From CAYZFD01 sp964477735 (lineage in GTDB: Bacteria; Bacteroidota; Bacteroidia; Flavobacteriales; Flavobacteriaceae): DNA of 40,175 nucleotides. The translations under genes were made by a program, and so were the position numbers. The notes below the pieces were generated by a model. It was not told the DNA's origin. It made no database searches and worked only from the letters and a program-made list of their open reading frames with translations. Numbering within the stretch: position 1 is the first letter of the stretch; the number at the start of each line of letters is the position of its first letter. The DNA is taken from NCBI GenBank assembly GCA_964477735.1, contig CAYZFD010000012.1, positions 1 through 40,175 of the forward strand. The letters are read 5' to 3'. This document shows, in pieces, positions 8,433 to 14,900 of this stretch.

Positions 8433-9161
8433 TTATCGGAAAAAAAGAATAGCGGCGCCTAATGCAGTCATAATCAAAATAAATCTTCGATAATTTTGAT
8501 CGTTGATACCCTTCACTAGATACACTCCAGCTAACAAGCCGGCCAATACAGCTGGAATTAGAAAAAGGCTAATTTTTAAACTTTCTGTGGTGATGGTTTC
8601 CCAAATAAAAACATGAAAAGGCACCTTAAACCAATTGACTACAAAATATAACCAAGCGGCAGTGCCGATAAAGTTATTTTTAGGCAATTTCATGACCAGC
8701 AAGTAAATGTTACTAAAAGGGCCTGCTAAATTGCCAATCATAGAAGTAAACCCAACGAAAAGACCCATTGAGGGTCCAAAAATTTGAATTTTTGGCGACT
8801 TGTTATTCCACCACAACATCACCCCCAGACCTATTAAAATAATAAAGGCCATGAGTTTTGCAAACAATCTTTCGTCGAGGGTGTTGCCAACCCAAACCCC
8901 TACAAGAACACCCAAAACAACTCCTGGAAGCAGGCGTTTAAGGTGTTTCCACATGACGTGTTTTCGATAATAGAAAATAGCAAAAAGATCACCCACCAAA
9001 AGCAAGGGCATGATAATCCCAGTCGAAGGTTTGGCCTCAAACACAAAAGCCATCATCAACACTATAAGCACTCCAAAACCTTTGATCCCAGACTTTCCTA
9101 GACCCAAAACAAATGATGCCAAAAGCACCAAAAACCACTCAATAGGGGTCAGCACGGGCAT
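8433..9161 (-). CDS. TSUP-family (TauE/SafE) membrane permease
   Basis: A 242-residue protein from the ATG at 9161. I prefer this start because it lies one base after the stop of the upstream dgkA gene; a longer frame up to 9242 would overlap dgkA by about 80 bases. About eight transmembrane segments are visible, with the family's duplicated glycine/proline-rich motifs: WFLVLLASFVLGLGKSGIKG at the N-terminus, FVGFTSMIGNLAGPFSN in the middle, LIPAVLAGLLAGVYLVKGI near the end. TSUP proteins move small anions such as sulfite, sulfonates or related organic acids across the inner membrane. The substrate here cannot be told from sequence or neighbours. Confidence 0.88.
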   Translation of the reverse strand: MPVLTPIEWFLVLLASFVLGLGKSGIKGFGVLIVLMMAFVFEAKPSTGIIMPLLLVGDLFAIFYYRKHVMWKHLKRLLPGVVLGVLVGVWVGNTLDERLFAKLMAFIILIGLGVMLWWNNKSPKIQIFGPSMGLFVGFTSMIGNLAGPFSNIYLLVMKLPKNNFIGTAAWLYFVVNWFKVPFHVFIWETITTESLKISLFLIPAVLAGLLAGVYLVKGINDQNYRRFILIMTALGAAILFFR

Positions 9162-9162
9162 T

Positions 9163-9525
9163 CTAGCCCAAAATTTTTGGAAGATAAATGAATGCAGCAG
9201 CAGCCAAACTAAAAACCGCGGCAATGAAAACCGCACCAGCACTCACATCTTTGATGAGGCCGATGTCTTTGTGGTTGTCGGGATGTATAAAATCTGCTAC
9301 CTTTTCAACTGCTGTGTTCATGGCCTCTGTGGCCATCACCAATCCAATCGCTAAAAGCTGAATCATCCACTCTATTGAGCTGATCTCAAAATAAAAACCA
9401 GCCGCCATAAACACCATCGCAATTAGTGTTTGAAACTGAATGGCATCTTCCGTTTTCAACAAATGAAATGCGCCCCTTAGCGCATAAACGGCACCCATAA
9501 AGCGACCCGAAATAAATTTTAACAT
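9163..9525 (-). CDS. dgkA: Diacylglycerol/undecaprenol kinase family protein
   Basis: A 120-residue membrane protein of the DgkA fold with three transmembrane helices. The family signature ATEAMNTAVEKVADFI (residues about 65-80) supplies the catalytic and metal-binding Glu and Asn residues. An amphipathic N-terminus (RFMGAVYALRGAFHLLKTED) matches the family. The enzyme phosphorylates membrane lipid alcohols with ATP: diacylglycerol in proteobacteria, undecaprenol in Gram-positives. The specificity of the Bacteroidota form is not evident from sequence. It is the first gene of a minus-strand group with the TSUP permease and GH20 genes. Confidence 0.92.
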   Translation of the reverse strand: MLKFISGRFMGAVYALRGAFHLLKTEDAIQFQTLIAMVFMAAGFYFEISSIEWMIQLLAIGLVMATEAMNTAVEKVADFIHPDNHKDIGLIKDVSAGAVFIAAVFSLAAAAFIYLPKILG

Positions 9526-9594
9526 GCGATTATTGAATTAATTTCAAATTTCTTAAAAATTATTTTCCCAAAAGCTTTCTTGCAAAAGTTTCTC

Positions 9595-9602
9595 TATATT
9601 TG
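9595..9602 (+). promoter_or_regulatory. Candidate -7 element (TATATTTG) for the lysine-catabolism pair
   Basis: An exact TAnnTTTG match, 37 bases before the ATG at 9640. It lies downstream of an in-frame upstream start at 9580, which argues for 9640 as the true start. A clear -33 element is not visible. Confidence 0.45.
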
Positions 9603-9639
9603 TTTTATATATAACTTTTTATTGACTAATTGTTATTTT

Positions 9640-10707
9640 ATGAAAATAAAAAAAGTTGCTGTATTGGGGCTGGGCAAGGTTGGCTGTTTGGTAGCCAAAA
9701 TGCTCAACAAAACTTTTGAAGTCATGGGTGTGGACAAGGAAACACCAGCCTACAAGATGGCATTTGATTTTAAAATCATCAAAACGGATCTATCAAAAAC
9801 TGAAAACTTACAGTTCATATTGAGTCAGGTTGATGCTGTTGTATCCGCACTTCCCTATTTTCTAAATGCAAAAATAGCCAAGGTTGCACATGAGTTTGGA
9901 ATTCACTATTTTGATTTAACTGAGGACGTCAATGTCACCAATTCGATTAAAAAACTAAGTGCAACTTCAAAGGGACTTATGGCACCTCAATGTGGGTTGG
10001 CACCGGGTTTAATTGGGATAGTGGGGCACGATTTAACGCATAACTTCACCAAATTAAGAGATTTAGAATTGAGAGTTGGAGCACTTCCACGCTATCCAAA
10101 TGGGCAATTGGCCTATTCATTTACCTGGTCGCCGAGTGGGGTTATCAATGAATATTTAAACGATGCCGAAGTCATTCACAATGGAAGTAAAAAAAAGGTT
10201 CCTTCTTTGGATGGCCTAGAGCACATTAATATCGAAGGTCAAGAATTCGAAGCTTTTAGCACCTCGGGAGGACTTGGCACACTTTGCGACACTTTGGAAG
10301 GAAAAGTAGATACTTTAAATTACAAAACCATACGCTATCCTGGCCACGCCAAATTGATGCGTTTTTTGATGTATGAACTCATTTTAAAAGATCAACCCAA
10401 ATTATTAGAAAAAATATTAAGCGATGCCAAACCTCCCGTTGATGAAGATGTGGTGTATGTTTATGCCATTGCTGAAGGGTGGCAAGACCATAAGCTTTAC
10501 AGAAAAGAATATTTCAAAGCTTTCTACCCAAAAGAAATTGATGGAGAAATTTGGCGTGCCATCTCTTGGACAACGGCAGCGTCTTTATCGGCAGTAGTGG
10601 AATTGGCTGCTCTAGGGAAGCTCCCCAAGAAAGGGTTTTTAAAACAAGAATCGATTGAACTTCAATCGTTTTTAGAAACAAAATCTGGAAAATTGTTTGT
10701 AGATTAG
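9640..10707 (+). CDS. Lysine 6-dehydrogenase-like / saccharopine dehydrogenase family protein
   Basis: A 355-residue cytosolic oxidoreductase. The N-terminus is a Rossmann fold (KKVAVLGLGKVGCLVAKML). From memory of the Geobacillus L-lysine 6-dehydrogenase, the rest follows it closely: CGLAPGLIGIVGH (LGVAPGMINIL there), EAFSTSGGLGTL and YKTIRYPGHAKLMRFL. That enzyme oxidises the epsilon-amino group of lysine with NAD to 2-aminoadipate semialdehyde; the alternative is a saccharopine dehydrogenase. The next gene, 14 bases downstream, encodes an HglS-like enzyme acting on 2-oxoadipate, which supports a lysine-degradation role. A semialdehyde dehydrogenase and an aminotransferase needed in between are not in the window. 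Confidence 0.82.
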   Translation: MKIKKVAVLGLGKVGCLVAKMLNKTFEVMGVDKETPAYKMAFDFKIIKTDLSKTENLQFILSQVDAVVSALPYFLNAKIAKVAHEFGIHYFDLTEDVNVTNSIKKLSATSKGLMAPQCGLAPGLIGIVGHDLTHNFTKLRDLELRVGALPRYPNGQLAYSFTWSPSGVINEYLNDAEVIHNGSKKKVPSLDGLEHINIEGQEFEAFSTSGGLGTLCDTLEGKVDTLNYKTIRYPGHAKLMRFLMYELILKDQPKLLEKILSDAKPPVDEDVVYVYAIAEGWQDHKLYRKEYFKAFYPKEIDGEIWRAISWTTAASLSAVVELAALGKLPKKGFLKQESIELQSFLETKSGKLFVD

Positions 10708-10721
10708 ACTATATACTTTCT

Positions 10722-11630
10722 ATGATGCTTTTTAACTCAAAACTTCCAATTCACGAAATTTTAAATGAGCTTTTTGACACATACCAAAAGCGAGTTCCTG
10801 ATGTAAAAAAAATTACTGAGGCCATGATTTCTGCTAAAATCATTGACGGGCAAAAAGACATTGTAAATGATCATGTGGCTTTTAGAACCATGGGCGTACC
10901 CCATCTGGGTATTGATTCATTGGAAAAGATTTTTTTATATCACGGATATAAAAAAATGGACTTCTTGACTTTCGAAGCTAAAAAACTAAACGCCTACTGG
11001 TATGCCCCGCCTTTTCCAGAACTGCCAAGGGTGTTCATTAGTGAACTGAAAGTGAATCTTTTATCGACTGATTCACAACGATGCATCTTCAAATACACAG
11101 ACCAAGTCAAAGAAGATCCTGTTGAAAAGCTTAACTTAGACAATGTTGAAGAAGTGGTTAGGTTTTTTCATAGTCCCAAATGGTCCCTGCCAACTCTAGT
11201 CGATTATGAACAATTGCTCAACGAAAGTGAATATGCAGCCTGGGTGATCTACAACAGATATTACCTAAATCATTACACCATTAGTGTTCACAATCTCCCA
11301 AAAGGCTTTCACGAATTGGTTAACTTTAATCAATTTCTAATTCGAACTGGAATTAAGCTCAACGATGCTGGTGGAGTGATCAAAAAAAGTGCAGATGGAC
11401 TATTGCTTCAAAGCAGCTCAGTGGCTCAAACTGTATTGGCACATTTCTCTGACGGAAAACAAAAACAAATTTCGGGCAGTTATGTGGAGTTTGCTGAACG
11501 AAGGGTGTTACCACAATTTGCACACCTTTCAAAAAAAGACTTAAAACAAAAGCACAGACGAGAGGGCTTTGAAACAGGCAATGCAGACAAAATATTTGAA
11601 AGCACTTACACTTCTCAAACTTCTAAGTAA
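10722..11630 (+). CDS. hglS: 2-oxoadipate dioxygenase/decarboxylase (HglS, DUF1338 family)
   Basis: A 302-residue protein of the DUF1338 family. The Pseudomonas putida member HglS is an Fe(II) enzyme converting 2-oxoadipate to D-2-hydroxyglutarate in lysine catabolism. The first metal-ligand region NDHVAFRTMG places His51 four residues before Arg55, the same spacing as the metal His and substrate-binding Arg of HglS. The second His is likely His184 in YLNHYTISVH, and the third ligand a Glu in SYVEFAERR (Glu256 most likely). The start could be either of two adjacent ATGs (10722 or 10725). It lies 14 bases behind the lysine 6-dehydrogenase-like gene. Family assignment is firm; the exact reaction is inferred from the family and the neighbour. 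Confidence 0.85.
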   Translation: MMLFNSKLPIHEILNELFDTYQKRVPDVKKITEAMISAKIIDGQKDIVNDHVAFRTMGVPHLGIDSLEKIFLYHGYKKMDFLTFEAKKLNAYWYAPPFPELPRVFISELKVNLLSTDSQRCIFKYTDQVKEDPVEKLNLDNVEEVVRFFHSPKWSLPTLVDYEQLLNESEYAAWVIYNRYYLNHYTISVHNLPKGFHELVNFNQFLIRTGIKLNDAGGVIKKSADGLLLQSSSVAQTVLAHFSDGKQKQISGSYVEFAERRVLPQFAHLSKKDLKQKHRREGFETGNADKIFESTYTSQTSK

Positions 11631-11653
11631 TTAAGGTCGAGAGTTCTACAAAT

Positions 11654-11674
11654 TTTTCAAATTTAATTTGAAAA
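11654..11674. repeat. Perfect AT-rich inverted repeat upstream of the acylase gene
   Basis: Arms TTTTCAAATT and AATTTGAAAA are exact reverse complements around a single central T. The repeat ends 26 bases before the acylase ATG, and a -7-like TATATTTA follows at 11682-11689. The shape suits a dimeric repressor operator better than a terminator, because the stem has little GC and no T-tract follows. Confidence 0.45.
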
Positions 11675-11700
11675 TTAGCCCTATATTTAAATAAAATTTT

Positions 11701-13764
11701 ATGAAATATAGTGTGTCCTACAGGCTCCTTTTGTTACTTTTTTCCTTCAATACATTTTCGCAAATAAACACTCAAAATATAGAAATTGTTCGAGACAATT
11801 TTGGGGTTCCTCACATCTATGCAAAAACCGATGCCGAGTTGGCTTATGGTTTGGCATGGGCACATAGTGAAGATGATTTCAAAACCATACAAGAGGCCTA
11901 TTTGGCAGGCAACGCTTTGCTGAGTAAGCATTTAGGAAAACGAGGAGCTCCTGCCGATTTTTTGGCGCAACTCATACAAAGCCGAGAAACCGTCGATAGC
12001 CTTTTTCATACCCTTAACCCGGCTTTTGTAAAGGTTTTAGAAGGTTATGCCCTAGGAATCAACAGTTATGCAAAAGAGCACCCCGAAGAAGTATTGCTGC
12101 AACAACTCTTTCCAATCACTCCAAAAAAAATGGTGATTTATTCTTTTCTACAACTTTTTATTTCCAATGCCGCAGATAAACTCGTTGGAAATATTGTTAA
12201 CAATAATACCCCAGAAGCTTATGGTTATAATGAAGCCCCCTTGGGCTCAAACACCTTCGCTTTTAATAGCTCAAAAACTGGTGAAAACACCACTTTTCTG
12301 GCCATAAACACCCACCAACCCCTCGATGGACCAACATCTTGGTACGAAGTTCATTTGGTGAGTGAAGAAGGTACAAATATCTTGGGGGCCACCTTTGCGG
12401 GCGCTCCATGCATATTAACTGGAGCAAACGAGTATTTGGGCTGGTCACACACCGTAAACTACCCTGACAAAGCAGATGTTTATCAGCTACAGATGCATCC
12501 GACCACAAAAAATGCCTATTTGGTAGATGGGGAAATACATCATTTAAAAAAATATCGCGCAACCATTTTTGTGAAATTTTTAGGGATTAACATACCCATT
12601 CGTAAAAAATTCTACAAGAGTATTTACGGGCCTACCCTAAAAAACAAAAGGGGTTATTTTTCTGTCAGAACCCCTAGTCTCTACGACATTCGTGCCTTAG
12701 AGCAATGGTGGCGGATGAATAAAGCCACTTCCTTTCATGAGTTTTATAAAGCCCTAAAAATGAAAGCGCTCCCTGGATACAACATTGGATATGCAGATAG
12801 GAATGACACCATATTTTATATCTCAAACGGAAGACTTCCAATACGAAACGAGCATTATGATTGGACCAAAACCCTACCAGGAAATACAACGCAAACACTT
12901 TGGAACTCTTATCATGACATCGAAGCTTTACCCCAGGTAATCAACCCAAAGTCGGGATTTGTTTACAATGCCAACCACAGTCCATTCAAATCCACGGCCG
13001 CTGATGAAAACCCACTACCGTCGAACTTTAGCAAAACGCTCAACTTTGAGTTGTATGACAACAATAGAAGCACTCGACTTTTAGAGCTCATCAACGAGCA
13101 TGATGTCATAGATTATGAGACCTTCAAAAAAATTAAATACGACCACACCCTACCCTCTCCACTTCATTACAACTTTATGGATATTAATGCGCTTTTTGAA
13201 ATGAAGCCTGAGGATTTTCCAGACATTTCAGGTTTGCTTCGCCAAATTCAGACTTGGGATCGACGAGCAAGCGCAGACTCATTCGGTGCTGGAGCCTATG
13301 CCATTTTCTATTATCAATTGGGCGATTTTTATGACAAAATTGATGCTGATAAAAAGTTCACACCATCAGTTTTAGAAGCCGCCATGTTGCAAACCAAGGC
13401 CTATATGATCAAACATTTTGGAAGCGAAAATGTTCGTCTAGGGGACTACCAAAGGTTGGTGAGAGGCCAAAAAAAACTGCCCATCTTTGGACTTCCAGAT
13501 GTGATTACCGCCATGCGAGGAATTCCAGATGTTGATGGGCGCCTAAAAATTACACACGGAGAGTCTTACATAGGATTGGTGCAATTTTCAAAGGAAAAAG
13601 GAACGCAAATAGAATCTATTATTTCCTATGGAAGTAGCGATCATCCAAGCTCCCCACACTATAATGACCAGATGGATTTGTATGCACAGTTTAAAACAAA
13701 AAAAATGTCACTTAACAGAGCGGATGTTTACCAAAAAGCCCAAAGGATTTATCATCCAAAGTAA
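11701..13764 (+). CDS. Secreted penicillin acylase family (Ntn) amidohydrolase
   Basis: A 687-residue precursor. Residues 1-21 are a signal peptide (LLLLLFSFNTFSQ). The alpha-chain motif IEIVRDNFGVPHIYAKTDAE and GLAWAHSEDDF follow. The nucleophile of the beta chain is Ser183 in PLGSNTFAFN, where self-cleavage between Gly182 and Ser183 is expected. FVYNANHSPF later fits the conserved Asn of the oxyanion hole. The family hydrolyses amide bonds of acylated amines, including beta-lactams, acyl-homoserine lactones and acyl-peptides; the substrate here is not predictable. Homologues of about this length are common in Bacteroidota. The gene stands alone and its stop is three bases from the convergent bshA stop. 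Confidence 0.92.
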   Translation: MKYSVSYRLLLLLFSFNTFSQINTQNIEIVRDNFGVPHIYAKTDAELAYGLAWAHSEDDFKTIQEAYLAGNALLSKHLGKRGAPADFLAQLIQSRETVDSLFHTLNPAFVKVLEGYALGINSYAKEHPEEVLLQQLFPITPKKMVIYSFLQLFISNAADKLVGNIVNNNTPEAYGYNEAPLGSNTFAFNSSKTGENTTFLAINTHQPLDGPTSWYEVHLVSEEGTNILGATFAGAPCILTGANEYLGWSHTVNYPDKADVYQLQMHPTTKNAYLVDGEIHHLKKYRATIFVKFLGINIPIRKKFYKSIYGPTLKNKRGYFSVRTPSLYDIRALEQWWRMNKATSFHEFYKALKMKALPGYNIGYADRNDTIFYISNGRLPIRNEHYDWTKTLPGNTTQTLWNSYHDIEALPQVINPKSGFVYNANHSPFKSTAADENPLPSNFSKTLNFELYDNNRSTRLLELINEHDVIDYETFKKIKYDHTLPSPLHYNFMDINALFEMKPEDFPDISGLLRQIQTWDRRASADSFGAGAYAIFYYQLGDFYDKIDADKKFTPSVLEAAMLQTKAYMIKHFGSENVRLGDYQRLVRGQKKLPIFGLPDVITAMRGIPDVDGRLKITHGESYIGLVQFSKEKGTQIESIISYGSSDHPSSPHYNDQMDLYAQFKTKKMSLNRADVYQKAQRIYHPK

Positions 13765-13767
13765 AAT

Positions 13768-14898
13768 TTATTGATATAGTAGAAGTGCTTTCCTGTACAC
13801 CTCTTCATATTGAGGAACAATATTATTGATATCAAAAGCTTGGGCGGTAATGGCTGCTTGTTGTTTAAACTTTTCTAAAGTTTGATCGTCTTTTAAAATG
13901 TCTAACGCAAAAGAAATCATGGATTTCACATCTCCAACATCTGCTAAAAAGCCAGAAACACCATGAATGTTTACTTCTGGAATACCACCAGTATTAGACG
14001 ATATAACAGGCACTCGAGAATTCATGGCTTCGAGGGCGGCCAATCCGAAACTTTCAAACTCAGAAGGCAAAAGAAAAAGATCAGAGAAACACAATATTTT
14101 TGCCACTTCATTGGTATTGCCAAAGAACAATACTTTCTCTGAAATGCCTAAGGATTCACAAAGTTGCTCGGCCACCAATCGTTCGGGGCCTTCCCCAATC
14201 ATCATCAGTTTTGAAGGAATTTTTTGTTGAATTCCATTAAAAATTTCAATCACATCTTGGATGCGTTTGGCAGGGCGAAAATTACTGACATGCGTAATGA
14301 TGCGCTCATGGGGCTGAGCCATGGCACCACGCTGACAATCTTTCTTAGAAATGGGATCTTCTAAAGCCTCAATAAAATTATAAATCACTTGAATTTCTTT
14401 TTCGACATCAAAAAAGCTAAGGGTGTCTTGTTTTAAATTTTCGGAAACACAAGTCACAACATCAGAGGCATTTATACTGAAATTAACAGCAGGCCTATAG
14501 AAGGGGTGTTTGCCCACCAAAGTGATGTCAGAGCCATGTAAGGTGGTGACTATAGGAATTTGAATCCCTTCTTTAAGAAGCATTTGCTTGGCCATGTAGG
14601 CGGCATAGGCATGCGGAATAGCATAATGCACATGCAAAAGTTCAATTTGATGCATTTTGACCATATCCACCAACTTGCTAGAAAGCGCCAGTTCATAGGG
14701 TTGATAATGAAACAGGGCATATTCAGGAACATGAACTTCATGAAAATGAACACTTGGATTTAGACCGCTCAGTCTGACTGGCTGTTTGTAGGTGATGAAA
14801 TGCACCTCATGTCCTCTTTGCGACAACGCCAATCCCAATTCTGTTGCCACAACACCACTTCCTCCAAAAGTAGGATAACATACAATCCCTATGCGCAT
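13768..14898 (-). CDS. bshA: N-acetyl-alpha-D-glucosaminyl L-malate synthase BshA
   Basis: A 376-residue GT4 retaining glycosyltransferase that joins UDP-GlcNAc and L-malate in the first step of bacillithiol synthesis. The N-terminus IGIVCYPTFGGSGVVATELG is characteristic. TTLHGSDITLVG, then FESFGLAALEAMNSRVPVIS with the E-x7-E pair, and NTGGIPEV complete the GT4 signature. I take the ATG at 14898, two bases after the stop of the upstream GH3 fusion gene; a TTG two codons earlier would overlap that gene. The close spacing implies an operon. Later bacillithiol genes (bshB, bshC) are not in the window. Confidence 0.94.
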   Translation of the reverse strand: MRIGIVCYPTFGGSGVVATELGLALSQRGHEVHFITYKQPVRLSGLNPSVHFHEVHVPEYALFHYQPYELALSSKLVDMVKMHQIELLHVHYAIPHAYAAYMAKQMLLKEGIQIPIVTTLHGSDITLVGKHPFYRPAVNFSINASDVVTCVSENLKQDTLSFFDVEKEIQVIYNFIEALEDPISKKDCQRGAMAQPHERIITHVSNFRPAKRIQDVIEIFNGIQQKIPSKLMMIGEGPERLVAEQLCESLGISEKVLFFGNTNEVAKILCFSDLFLLPSEFESFGLAALEAMNSRVPVISSNTGGIPEVNIHGVSGFLADVGDVKSMISFALDILKDDQTLEKFKQQAAITAQAFDINNIVPQYEEVYRKALLLYQ

Positions 14899-14900
14899 AC

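Noticed and set aside
9162..9242. N-terminal extension of the TSUP permease
   Set aside because: It would overlap the dgkA coding end by about 80 bases; the ATG at 9161 directly after the dgkA stop fits better.
9580..9639. N-terminal extension of the lysine dehydrogenase-like gene
   Set aside because: It lies upstream of the likely -7 element, is hydrophobic and unlike the family; the Rossmann fold begins right after the ATG at 9640.
13745..13760. GGAT/ATCC mini-hairpin near the convergent acylase and bshA ends
   Set aside because: Four base pairs only; not a credible terminator.
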